Assembly (NCBI GenBank): GCA_013339895.1
Contig: JABACO010000015.1
Location: forward strand, 4,707,533 to 4,771,532
Direction of reading: 5' to 3'
Source of the DNA: Ephydatia muelleri
Lineage: Eukaryota; Porifera; Demospongiae; Spongillida; Spongillidae
DNA: 64,000 bases
Notes under the pieces: model-generated
Databases searched by the model: none
Seen by the model: only the letters and a program-made list of their open reading frames with translations
Told to the model about the DNA's origin: nothing
Program-made: the position numbers and the translations under genes
Part shown: one piece after another, positions 47,020 to 56,600 of the stretch
Numbering within the stretch: position 1 is the first letter of the stretch
Layout of the letters: each line of letters begins with the position of its first letter

Positions 47020-47100
47020 TACGTCGTTAGCGCATGCGCAATAATATGAGCAAAACAAAATAAGTGTTAATAAATATAGTTAATATTAATTGTTGTGAAA
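47020..47100. promoter_or_regulatory. Divergent promoter of ARL16 and SNAP29-like gene with NRF-1-type site
   Basis: 81 bp lie between the start codons. GCGCATGCGCA at 47030-47040 matches the palindromic NRF-1 consensus, a common element of animal bidirectional housekeeping promoters. Use of the site is inferred. Confidence 0.75.
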
Positions 47101-47658
47101 ATGGCCGGTCTATCTGATGATGAATTCGTACGGTCAGAGCAAAAGATTCGGGAAAGCACTGCACATTCACTACAAATATTGAATGACACATTGCGCATCG
47201 GTATTGAAACTACTGAAGAGCTGGACAGACAGGCTGAATCTTTAGAGCGTACGGAAAGGAATCTCGATCGAATGAACCATGACCTCGACTCCAGCAAGCG
47301 AATGATGAACGTTATCAAGTCTCCATTTCACGCCTTATTCAGAAGTTCATCGAGTAAGAAATCTGATGATGATGCTGCTGATGTAAAGCGCTCGAAAAAA
47401 GCCGCGGGTAAGGAATCGTCAGACCAAACGTCCAGGTCACCGTCGCTTCAAAATGCCAAAAGCACTGGCGATGTAGTTGTTGATCAAAGTTTAGATGAAA
47501 TGTCAAAAGCGTTGCATCAACTTCGTGGTGTCGGTGAGCTTATGTCGGAGCAATTAGATGACTCCGATAGAGCAATCGGACGTATTGACAGGAAGATGGA
47601 AAGAGCTGATGTAAAAATGAAAAAAGTCACGAAAGACATTAAAAAAGAATTGCAGTAA
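47101..47658 (+). CDS. SNAP29: SNAP29-like Qbc-SNARE
   Basis: SNARE with two helices that joins a syntaxin and a VAMP to drive fusion, for example of autophagosomes with lysosomes. Single exon, 185 residues from the ATG at 47101. The first SNARE motif spans about residues 18-70 with the central Gln in LDRQAESLERTERNLD (Q44), followed by IKSPFHALF as in SNAP29. The linker is Ser/Lys/Asp-rich and has no cysteine, which argues against the palmitoylated SNAP25 group. The second motif spans about 128-185 (MSKALHQLRGVGELMSEQL, DRKMERADVKM). By spacing, the position of its central Gln is Ser (S155), which is odd. Shorter than human SNAP29 (258) because the N-terminus and linker are short. SNAP47 is the less likely alternative. 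Confidence 0.87.
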   Translation: MAGLSDDEFVRSEQKIRESTAHSLQILNDTLRIGIETTEELDRQAESLERTERNLDRMNHDLDSSKRMMNVIKSPFHALFRSSSSKKSDDDAADVKRSKKAAGKESSDQTSRSPSLQNAKSTGDVVVDQSLDEMSKALHQLRGVGELMSEQLDDSDRAIGRIDRKMERADVKMKKVTKDIKKELQ

Positions 47659-48290
47659 TCCTAAACTGTACAGTAGAAAATGCTTGTGTTTGTGTGTTTG
47701 AAGGGAGTGGGATACAAGCTCTCTCCAAATTTCTCGTTAAATACAACCTCAATAGTACAATATATTTATGCATTGCACTGCACATACAGGAGCTTCCAAC
47801 TTGTTTTCCCATCTGCTTGACTGTGGCATTAGCAGTTCAGTGGGAGCTTTTTAAAAAAACGGGTGCAGACAGTATAAAAGTAGGCGTTACATGAACCTGT
47901 GCATCAGCAGTTTATATTGTGTGCTGAAAAGAATGTGTCAAATGTGCATTACCAATGTGTGTAGTGCATGTGATTGTCACAGTTCGTTCTTGGCATCCAA
48001 GACATTGCATATTCAATATCTCACAATGATGTATAAATGTTTGCCATGATTATGGGAAGAAATGACAATGTGTAGTACGTTACATAGCAGTGCAGGATTA
48101 TTGACACCCAAAGGGATAACACACTCACAGTAGACCCCAATATCCACCAACGATAGTAAGCCACAAAGATAATATTTAATTAGTTTTTAATTTATTTGTT
48201 TTTTATTTTTATTTTAGTTTTAGTTTTTTAATTTATTTTCGAAACTTTAATCAATATTGAGATACAAGAGAATACAGGAATACAAGATAC
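47659..48290. other. SNAP29-like 3' flank, AT-rich
   Basis: Includes a T-rich stretch at 48178-48240. No gene recognised. The 3' tail of the adjoining minus-strand non-LTR element begins near 48300. Confidence 0.4.
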
Positions 48291-48376
48291 AATAAAATAG
48301 CACATTATTATTATTATTACATACACTGTATGCACTACAATTCTACCTACCAATACCTACGCTACTCGCATGAGTC

Positions 48377-48923
48377 CTATGCTGCAGACCCCCTCACTAA
48401 GATGGCTCTAGCTAAAGACCTAACCAGGGACATGTTGAGGCGACAATAGATTTCATTTAGGACACTGGATTTGGGACTAGCTCGATGAATGGCTATAAAC
48501 GAGGCAAGACAGGAAAAAACAGCCTGAGCCTCTTTCCCCCAGTGTCCAAAGGTCTCCACAGCTAGAGGAATGCATGTCCATCTGAGCTCCTGGCACTTCG
48601 TGTCGTTGGCTTCATGCTTTCTGCATTCTGCTGCATAGGCTGCTGACCCTGCTAATGTGCCTCAACATGGCTGGAGTTAAAGGAGAGGTGACGGTTATAT
48701 CAATAGCTGCTGGAGACCCTCTGACCCAATCCTGAACAAGAACATCAGCTGGGCGAGTGTTTCTCTGAACCCTAGAGAGCCCAAAACCAGCTTCCACTCT
48801 CACAGAAAGGTGTGCTTGGCGACAGAACTCAACAAAGATGTCGCGCAGGCGATTGTGTCGGGTGACCACATCCCCACCATGTCTACAAGAGGCAGCATGA
48901 TGACCCAGAGGATCGAGAACCAA
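48377..48923 (-). pseudogene. Zinc-knuckle / endonuclease-like / terminal block of the family 2 element
   Basis: Two frames, 48923-48612 and 48559-48377. The first holds GHHAASCRHGGDVVTRHN, the acidic VEAGFGLS, RPADVLVQDW and AAIDITVTSPL. The second holds FGHWGKEAQAVFS and LVRSLARAILVRG. The RHN, E, RPAD and D spacing suggests a PD-(D/E)XK nuclease as in R2-like elements (inference). Confidence 0.65.
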
Positions 48924-49774
48924 CTCTGGGCAAAAGGGACAGGGAGAGGCCTCTGATGTGTTGAGACCAAGCCACCACCTAATGGCCGTTCGGGTACTCT
49001 GCTGATCGAGTCAAGGTGCAGTTTCAAACTTGTAGAAGGGATAGCAGTAATCCAAGAACTGGCATGGGGAGAAGAAACTGAGAGCATGCGAGCCTTGTTC
49101 ACCAGGGAAGCTGAAGACAGCAGAGAATGGAATGCAAAAGAATCCAGCTTTTGAGACAGTGACTTCTGCTGGGGAGGAGAATTGAGCACTGATTCCATGG
49201 TGATGGAGTCCTGTGGAGAGACCTGGGCATTGAAGCGAAGAATGGCCTGCTGTAAGTGAGTGTTTTCAGGGTTTCCCATTTCTAAAGATGCCACAGAAGA
49301 GATGAAGGCAGCACACGAGTGAAGAGATAGAGAACGCAGGCCGAGCCCACCCAGCTTAGGACTAAGTTGAGCTTGCTGCCACTGTGGGTCTGGCACATCT
49401 ATTGCTACACAAGAAGAGAAGCAAAGTCTCACTTCTTCATCAAAGAACTTCAAGGAATCTTCACAGAGATTGGTGGGGGTGGTTCTAGCAAGGTATACTA
49501 ACTTGCAGTAGCCTCCGCACATGCAGAGGAGAGAGATGGCAACATGGAGATCAACTGCGGCAACATCCGAGATGGCTCTCAGCAGTACCTTGAAATTATT
49601 GTGTTTCTCAGCAAAGAAGCGAGAACAATGCACAATGTCACCGATAGGAGCCCCAAGGATCTCCAAGTTGGGTAGGATTGAGGACTTAACCGAGGCTGGA
49701 AAAAGTGAGATACCATTCCTACTGAACACTTCACACTTGGGATAATTGATGAACAGACCCAAGTGGGGCCCCAA
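48800..49774 (-). pseudogene. RT thumb/connector frame of the family 2 element
   Basis: A 324-codon frame downstream of motif C: NYPKCEVFSRNGISLFP, LARTTPTNLCEDSLKFFDEE, LSPKLGGLGLRSLSLH and KARMLSVSSPHASSWI. It passes out of frame inside the zinc knuckle, which is read in the frame of 48923-48612. Confidence 0.65.
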
Positions 49775-50002
49775 CTCTTCAATTAGATGCAGAGCTCGTA
49801 CTACAGCCGACCTCTCCCCTCATCCAGGTACCAAGCATTGAAGCTAAGGTTAATGCAATCGTCGTCAGCCTCTATGTTAGAAACAAGCTTATGGAGGACC
49901 AAAGCAAACAACATTGGGCCAAGGGGATCCCCCTGCTGAACACCTGACTGTGAGCTGATAGTGCCCATGGAATGCCACAAAAGGGAGTGAGAACCATAGC
50001 AC

Positions 50003-50941
50003 CTATGATACCCATGGTAGCAGTTCAGGGAAGAAGGAGGAACACTCATCAAGAACTGCTTGCCTGGAAACCCTGTTAAATGCATTAGACATGTCTACCT
50101 TGCAGACTACGAAGTCCCCACTCATCCAGCCGTCATCAATGCATTTTCTCAAATTGTGAACCACCCTTTCTACGCCTGCCTTATATGCCACGCCAAACTG
50201 AGAAGGCTGGAAAAAGGTGGAGAACTTATCCCTGAGGATTGAGCAAAGGCACTTTCCTGTGAGTCTGCGAAGCACTTCACCAACAACTATGGGTCTAATG
50301 TCAGTACATCGACCCTCACTGAATTTACCCTTGTTTAGTGCAATCAATCTACCACCAGATAAGAAAGCAGAAACACTTTTGGGGGCCTTACCTGAGTATA
50401 GAATGTTAACAACCCCCTTCAGGGAGTCACAGATTGGGGTTTGGAGAGGCACTGAAGCTGCATCAAGTAGATGTTGAATAGATAAGCCAGAGGGACCCGC
50501 CGAGGTACCTTTAGTGAAGGATCTCAAAATATGCAGGATGTCAAAGGAAGGGCCGAGGGTAGCGGGGTTGCTGGCTATGTCTGGGATCGTGGGGTGAGGA
50601 CAGGAAGGATTCTTGGACTGTAACAAGTTCAATGTTGTACTGTTAGAAGGTGCAATGCCACTGGAGAGCAGTATGCGGCAAGCCTTTCCCATCAATCCTG
50701 AATGGCCTAGTGAAATGGCTGAGGAGATTTCTTGACTGTGGGTAGATGTCCCGAAGTTTTTGGATGAACTGTGGAGGTTGGCTCGGGTTAAGGACATTGA
50801 CCAGAGGGTGACCAGATCATTATTTAAATAAAAAATTTGTCTGCACCAATTAATAAAATAACTGTATAGATTTGCATAAGTCGCTTGACCCAGATAGTCA
50901 TTATAAAAATGAAGGCGACCTAGCCAGTAAAGCCCTAGCAT
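50003..50941 (-). pseudogene. Reverse transcriptase frame of the family 2 element (fingers and palm)
   Basis: A 312-codon open frame. It contains the thumb-proximal GTSAGPSGLS phrase typical of invertebrate RTs, RPIVVGEVLRRL and motif A (VDMSNAFN). It ends after FFPELLPWVS, where the reading shifts into the frame at 50085-49801 that carries motifs B and C. The first codons (above about 50830) overlap the neighbouring fragment and are probably not part of the protein. Confidence 0.65.
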
Positions 50942-51262
50942 TGGCCCGTCCGTATAGCCCTGACACTGCAGAAGACTTGGGACACCCAGTTCGAGTGGCG
51001 ATCCGTGTGGCTAGTCTGTCGAGACATCTGCCCGCTTCTTCCCCCCAGTCTCCACTGTTAAGGGGATACAAACCCAGCCCAAGCGGTTGCATTTTTCATC
51101 ATTGGCGGCATGTTTGCGAAGTTCGGCAGCGGACCAAGCCATCACACTCGCTTCGTTCAAAGTAGAACTATTTAGCGGTGGTTTTATGGTGAAATCCAGT
51201 GCTGCCGGTTTGCCAAACTCCCAATTATAGACCAAGATATCTGCGGAGCAGCAAAACAATTA
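50895..51262 (-). mobile_element. Non-LTR retrotransposon 3' fragment, family 2
   Basis: Minus-strand ADILVYNWEFGKPAALDF, then LRKHAANDEKCNRLGWVC, IPLTVETGG and, after a frame change, WGEEAGRCLDRLATRI and GRANARALLARS. It lies directly upstream of the longer copy and in the same orientation, as if the latter had inserted at or behind its 3' end. Confidence 0.75.
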
Positions 51263-51299
51263 TAGAATATTCATGTAGTTTCTTCAACTTTAACAAATT

Positions 51300-51530
51300 T
51301 GGGAGCGAAAAGGGACCTAACGCATGTTTTTTCAAGATTTCAATTTTTTTGTTATATTCTAGACGTCTGAAATGTTTTCTACACATTGCTTCTTACGTAC
51401 TGAAATCTGGGTATCTGTCATGGAATTGTAAGGCGCTGAACTTTTAATTAGCCATACCGCAATCTACCTGTATTGCGCATACTGGACATTTTATTATGCA
51501 TAGGTCCCTTTTCGCGGAAACGATCCCATC
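51300..51530 (-). mobile_element. TATGGGATCG MITE, copy 5
   Basis: Starts GCGAAAAGGGACCTAACGCA and ends TTTTCGCGGAAACGATCCCA, the family in reverse orientation. Adjoins the non-LTR fragment. Confidence 0.85.
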
Positions 51531-51913
51531 ATTTATAGATAGGGCTCGAGATAGATTTAAAAAAAAAAAAAAAAAGGCAAACCAGGTCACAACTTTTATG
51601 TAGCACGTGATTCACCCCCTCTTCCCCCGTAGACATTCAAATCGCCGATACCGTACATCTTCGCATGCAGCATCTTCTAATCTTCTACCTACAGACACTG
51701 AAAGTGTCAGACATGCATAGCCATAATCATTCAACCATAAATTATATGCAATTTATGTCTACTTCAGCGACTACTTCGAGGTCAAGATGATATCTTCATC
51801 AAATGCCAATCCAGCCACTGCGTGGGCGTAACCCAACCTGGCGGAAGGTCTGTCTTGTACCCAGACCTGTTCCGTAAGCATAATACTACGTAAAGTACGG
51901 CGATAGTATATAT

Positions 51914-52219
51914 ACAAGTAAATAAAAAACATTCTCTACGAGAAAGTTGGTGGCATATATGATTGGAAGACAATTAATGGTGATGTAAAAGCACGGAAAC
52001 AAGATAATCGACTAAATGGAACTCAGAGAATCATATATTTTAGCACATCTCTCAGCATGCACTATTGTAAAACGTGAGTGTGTGCTAAATGTAGGCCTAT
52101 ATCTCCATTTTAGTCAATTATGTTGTTTCCGTGCTTTTTATTTTTTACACCACCATTAATTGTCTTTCAATCCTATACGCCACCAACTTTCTCGTAGAGA
52201 ATGTTTTTTATTTACTTGT
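51914..52219. mobile_element. Hairpin MITE (~306 bp)
   Basis: The arms 51914-52020 and 52103-52219 pair strongly (ACAAGTAAATAAAAAACATT, CTCTACGAGAAAGTTGGTGG, CAATTAATGGTG, GCACGGAAACAA) around an 82-bp loop. No coding sequence. Confidence 0.85.
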
Positions 52220-52270
52220 AAGTTGTTTCATTAGTTCCCCCCCCTGTCGTTGCAGCGTCTATATACATGG

Positions 52271-52500
52271 TCGTAGTTGCCTTCATTCAGTCTCATTCCT
52301 TCCCGATCGATCAAATATTGGTGGCCGTCTAAGGAGGCATCCCTTCAAAAGTGTTATAGCAGATAATAAATTTGTTATCTTTATTGTAGTGTTCTCCCAA
52401 TTCGAGAAAGTGTTCACTCCCCGTGGACACTGAAATCGATTTAAAAGTTGCCTCCATTCAGTCCCCTTCCTTCCAGATCGATCAAATATTAGGGTCATGC
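52271..52500. repeat. Direct repeat, two copies of ~48 bp
   Basis: TAGTTGCCTTCATTCAGTCT with GATCGATCAAATATTGG (52271-52322) is repeated as AGTTGCCTCCATTCAGTCCC with GATCGATCAAATATTAG (52445-52492). Confidence 0.75.
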
Positions 52501-52954
52501 TCAGGCCCTTGTAGCTAACAGACAGTTTACACGCCATCTTTGTTAAGCTTAAAACAGACATTGCTGGCACCACCATCTCAAGGATAATTAACTTTGTTTA
52601 ATGATAGTGATAATTGTAATAGCTCTTTATATAACGGTCCTCCTCTTCCTCTGGTCGCCTTCCCACCCTAAGAAAAAATATCGTCAAGTCTTGCCATGAC
52701 TTTGACAAGACATTTCAAGCTTTATCATGACTTGGAAAGCCTTGCAATGTCTTACCATGTATTATTGTGTCCTAGCTGGTCACACAATATTTTCACTTGG
52801 CATTATGTCTTGCCATATAATTTCTGAAATAATGGAAAGTACATAGAACAATGTATTTGAATAAAATAGATAAGTTTAATTATGTTCAAACATGTTTGGT
52901 TGCCTAACTAAATATCTGTTAGCATTGTCAATAACAATTATCATTGACTCTAAC

Positions 52955-53058
52955 CTGTATAGACGATGCTTGAAATGACGCCAAGCTGTAGTACGGGGAA
53001 TTGCTTTTCCACTTTCGGTTAGATATCTGCGATAGGTGTTACGTTGTCTCCGCTCCAT
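52955..53058 (-). CDS. First exon of an unrecognised basic protein, transposon-borne
   Basis: ATG at 53058; the exon ends at a GT donor after 52955. It reads MERRQRNTYRRYLTESG and then IPRTTAWRHFKHR. This resembles, from memory, the starts of transposon-encoded proteins in other invertebrates. Only about 290 bp remain before the element's left end, and no second exon is evident, so the gene appears truncated. Confidence 0.4.
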
Positions 53059-53141
53059 TCTGAAAAAAAAAAAAAAAAAAACAGAACATAATCTAATAAC
53101 GCATGCGCATTTTGATTCACGTGTTCAGCATTTCAAGGACA
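53059..53141. promoter_or_regulatory. Divergent promoter inside the BEN transposon, NRF-1-like palindrome
   Basis: 83 bp lie between the two ATGs. CGCATGCGCAT at 53100-53110 is the same NRF-1-type motif as in the ARL16/SNAP29 promoter; CACGTG follows at 53119. Confidence 0.6.
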
Positions 53142-54722
53142 ATGGCGGATTCTGAGCAAGGCACACGTAGGCCTAAAAGAACTGCAAAAAGAACGCAAAA
53201 GGCCCTTGAACAAGAAGGAGGATGTGAAGAGATGCAAACTCGTAAGTATATGTTAATAATGTCTGTATATGCATGGTGTAAATGTATGCATGTATATATA
53301 CCTGTGTATTAAAATAAAAAGTCGTACCGAGCTAGCGTGCGACGATAGGATAAGTGATAGCACCCCATAGGCGAAGATCAGAAGAAAGTATTAGTAAGCA
53401 GCGCAGCATGCAGGATCAGGGAATCTAACGTTCTCTAACTGTGTCTATACCATGTAGCCTCAGTGGAAGCAAGGTGATATGCGGCGCAATTCTGATGGTG
53501 GTGATGCTGCTTCAAGTGATAGCACCAGGCGAAGACAAGAAGTAAGCAGCGCGCATGCAGGATGGGAATCTAAAGTTTGAACTGTGTGTATATCATGTAG
53601 CCCTCAGTGGAAGCAAGCTGATATGTGGCGCAGTTCTGATGATGGTTGACGCTGCTTCTAGTGATAGGCAAAGACAAGAAGTAAGCAGCGTGCATGCAGG
53701 ATGGGAATCTAAGTTTGAGCTGTGTCTATGATGTCATAATCCAAGCCCCATGCCAGAGTGTAGAGCAGCATAAACGAGCCATTCTATTGGATGCAATACA
53801 GGGAGCTACCAGTTCACATGTTTCTAGTGACTGGGCCAGGGTTTGTGAGCATGCATGCATGGAATGTGCTGTGCAACATGCATTTATTTTAATTCTGCAG
53901 TTTTCTGGTCATGAGCAGTCTCCTTCATTGAAGAGTGTAAGCTATAACTTACATTTGTAGACAATACTGTCACATTTTGCCATACATGCCAGCAGTTTAG
54001 CAGTTCAGAGTCTGAACAATCACAGGTAAGAGCATATATGGCACTGAATGAATGTAAAAAGAAATAACTATGTACGTACATGTATACTTTTACTTTTTCA
54101 TGTGGAAGAATCAAGAAATGGTACGTGATTACTATGTTATTCAATATAAATGACTTCTTTTCTGTTACAGATTACACTGTTAATGAGCATAAATGGCAAG
54201 CTCAGTCACATACTTGACCATATCTCTGAACAAGCCAAATCAGTGTAAGCCCAGCTACGAATAGTGTATTATATATACATGTATTATAAAATGATATACA
54301 TGTAGTTCTAAGAAGGAAAACTCAGCAGTGGAGTTTGCCCAGGAGTCACGTAATGAAGAGGATTGGGTTAGTTTTAGAATAGCAATTTTTATGTGCTAAT
54401 CCCTTGTATTTACATCCAGTTCAATGGTGTTAACACTAATTCCAAAGAGAAACATTTACACCTATGGCTTGTCGCTGCTTGACATCTTCTTTTCAAAGAA
54501 AGAACTTCGGGAATCCCTGCTTTTTCCTTCTATGAAAAGCCCAAAGCCTTCACTGTGTCCGGAAAAGGTTCAGCGGATAATTGGTAAACAAACTTACACA
54601 AGATTCTTCTTACTGACTTGTTGTTCATGGTCGTAGCAACAATCAAGAGGCAGTTCCCAACAGAACCCATTGATCTTGCAGTTTTCACAACGAAGGCGAA
54701 CCAGAAGTGCCGAGATAGTTGA
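53142..54722 (+). CDS. BEN-domain protein, transposon-borne, exon structure tentative
   Basis: BEN domains bind DNA and recruit chromatin factors. Exon 1 (53142-53241) gives MADSEQGTRRPKRTAKRTQ, a basic head. Likely internal exons: one after 53898 with FSGHEQSPSLKS, 53961-54025 with TFCHTCQQFSSSESEQSQ, one near 54170-54247 with LLMSINGKLSHILDHISEQA, and one near 54311-54368 with KENSAVEFAQESRNEEDW. The BEN core is 54422 to about 54582 (IPKRNIYTYGLSLLDIFF, SKKELRES, LCPEKVQRIIG) plus 54635-54722 (TIKRQFPTEPIDLAVF, NQKCRDS then stop), joined by a GT-AG intron. Not all junction phases agree in my reading, notably between 54368 and 54421, so this copy may be damaged or need other junctions. Confidence 0.6.
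53350..53735. repeat. Tandem duplication, ~150-bp unit, about 2.5 copies
   Basis: Units share GACAAGAAGTAAGCAGCGCG, ATGCAGGATGGGAATCTAA, CATGTAGCCCTCAGTGGAAG and GATATGTGGCGCAGTTCTGA. Each unit contains a potential acceptor (ATGTAG) and donor (GAAGTAAGC), so an exon of the BEN gene may have been duplicated. Confidence 0.75.
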
Positions 54723-55084
54723 GCTTGAACAAAATGACGTCAATCAACTCTAAAATGACTTACTGTTTTTCCCCTAGTTATTTTTCATGTATTGTGCTGT
54801 TTACCACTATTAATCTTTCATACACTGTGTGGCATTGCATGGGTGTAATTTACATGGCACAGGGGGCATCTTACATGGCCATGAAAGGACTTGTAAGATC
54901 TGTTCCATTTTCATGCCAAGACTTGACATAGATCCCAGTCAAGTCTTGTCAAGAAGTCATGGTAAGTCTTGGCAAGACTTGGAGAATTTTTTCTTAGGGC
55001 AGTTCCTGTATCCTCCTCTGCTACTGCTTCCAGCCTCCTCCCCAGCGGCCATGGCCTGGAACTGGTGGAGATGGTGCTGCAACA

Positions 55085-55230
55085 GCTACCAGCGGTGGTG
55101 GTAGTAGTGCCGTTGTCATGGCCGCTGTCATGGCTGCCTGTGGTGGTGGTAGCTGTGCCGCTGTCATGGCTGCCGGTGGTGGTAGCTGTGTTGCTGTCAT
55201 GGCTGCCAGTGGTGGTTGTGGGGTAAAAAG
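55085..55230. repeat. GTGGTGGTAG-type minisatellite
   Basis: Imperfect ~33-bp units of GTGGTGGTAGCTGTG plus CCGCTGTCATGGCTGCC. On the minus strand they encode repeated AAMTA.QLPPP, part of a frame at 55317-55021 (SQMDSNMEANFFSESMES upstream). Whether this is a real Pro-rich exon is open. Confidence 0.6.
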
Positions 55231-55483
55231 AAGTGGAGTTGGAGGTTGCACTTCATCCTCTGATTCCATGGACTCACTAAAGAAATTCGCTTCCATATTG
55301 GAATCCATCTGCGACATCTACATGAAAGACAGACTAGAACAACGCAAAAACATTTCTTTTTTTTTACATCTACTACACTCTGCATTTCAGAATGTAACGT
55401 TCGGCGGGTTGTGCATAGGTTATATAGAGCCTAAATATCCATCCACCAATTGGCCTGCATTAACTGATGACTTCACTGTTTGC

Positions 55484-55501
55484 GGGGGGGGGGGGGGGGG
55501 G
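55484..55501. repeat. Poly-G tract
   Basis: 18 consecutive G; frames through it are artefacts. Confidence 0.9.
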
Positions 55502-55868
55502 AGAGGGGTGCCACTGTGCATTGTATTGGTCCAAATCTTAATTTTGTGCTTAGAAAGATGTGTGTCTCACTGGCAGTTCTTGGGAAAGACCTCCCAGGGT
55601 ACAGCCCAATTTCACTTAACAGCAGTTGTTCAAAGGTCATTAGAAGGCTGTGCCTTCTTTGTCACCTACACTAAATGAGTATGCAGTGCAATGTGCGATA
55701 ATGAAAAGTTATGAATAGTGGTGATGAAACTTACCAAGATTAAGTTCATTTTCAAGATGACAGCATCACATTTTTGAAAGTTGCAATTGCTGGTCTGAGG
55801 TGAGGGATTGTTGAGAGGCACTGAATTGATTATTCTCAAACACTGAAGCGTTTGTATGTCAGGGTATG

Positions 55869-56600
55869 TCAGCCCTTCAATGGACTAGAGCATTCTGGAA
55901 GCTCACAATAAATAGGATGCCCAAGCTGTTCAATAAACCTAGAATGTAATTTTAAAGTTATACTATGATGAACATGACCACACCCTGAGTCAAGATCATC
56001 AAGCCCAGTTTGAAGGCATCCAATGCACATTTGCATTTGGAACAGTGACTTTGTCCTCAACACTATTGCTACTTCTTCACTAGTGAGCATGTGACACTCT
56101 TTTGTACATTTGTATTTCAGTGGGCACACGGTATCCTTATCTCTCTCCCCTATCTCCTCTGCCACTACACACCTACCATTGAGGTCTACTGGAATGGCTC
56201 CATGTTGTTTTGTGTAATTGTATGAATTATCAAAGAAGTAAGGTTCAGAGCCAGCAGTATGATAGATATGCCCAACTAAAATATCATTGTCTTCTAAATT
56301 AATTGCATTTACTTCACGGATAGTTTTTAGCAATGACCTTGCTTTTGCTCTTCGTGCACTCAGTGTAATGCATCTGCACTAATCTTACTTACTGGGGCAA
56401 TTAGGACAGCACCGGGATTTTTCCAAAACCGTCTTCTTTTTGATGCCAAAATGGAGGCTGAATTGCCCTTGTACTTTTTCCTATTAGCAGCACGGTTCTC
56501 CTCAAGGTCCCGCTGATATAGCTCCCTTTTGGCGGCACAAAAAAACATCAAATGAATTTCCTGTAGGTTGGCATATTTACACTGTCCAATCTAAAATAAT
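55869..56600 (-). CDS. Unrecognised Cys-rich protein frames
   Basis: Two consecutive minus-strand frames. 56551-56360 has a basic, repetitive head (LYQRDLEENRAANRKKY, then ASILASKRRRFWKNPGA). 56333-55869 has IREVNAINLEDNDILVGHIY, CPLKYKCTKECHMLTSEE, MQMCIGCLQTGLDD and a final PIYCELPECSSPLKG. The second frame stays open upstream through ARRAKARSLLKT, a pattern I associate with a lineage-specific sponge family. A strong donor (CCCCA/GTAAGTAAG at 56399-56391) lies at the end of the first frame, but no acceptor joins them cleanly. Function unknown; host gene or mobile gene both possible. Confidence 0.4.

Larger units (their letters stand above)
48300..50830 (-). mobile_element. Non-LTR retrotransposon, family 2, longest copy
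   Basis: Minus-strand reading from high to low coordinates covers RT and the C-terminal module: GPSGLSIQHLLDA near 50480, RPIVVGEVLRRLTGK near 50290, DMSNAFNRVSR (motif A) near 50080, SGVQQGDPLGPM (motif B) near 49935, NAWYLDEG (motif C, normally DDG) near 49830, NYPKCEVFS near 49740, KARMLSVSSPHASSW near 49090. Next come the knuckle CPFCPE...GHHAASC near 48935-48885, RHNRLRD near 48855, TRPADVLVQDW near 48750 and AAIDITVTSPL near 48700. It ends at GHWGKEAQAVFS near 48540 and LVRSLARAIL near 48425, followed by a (TAA)n tail (48320-48305). There are about four frame breaks, so this copy is inactive. No N-terminal frame is recognised upstream. Confidence 0.8.
52666..54999. mobile_element. DNA transposon carrying a BEN-domain gene and a divergent second exon
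   Basis: The terminal repeats start CCCTAAGAAAAAAT at both ends (left 52666, right ending 54999). They continue with repeated CAAGTCTTGCCA and CATGACTT motifs over about 80 bp on each side. Inside are two divergent coding starts 83 bp apart. A target duplication is not clear (CA at most). The superfamily is not recognised. No catalytic DDE frame is visible, so it is probably an internally deleted or helper-dependent copy. Confidence 0.65.

Noticed and set aside
47067-47318. Minus-strand 83-codon frame
   Set aside because: Antisense to the SNARE gene.
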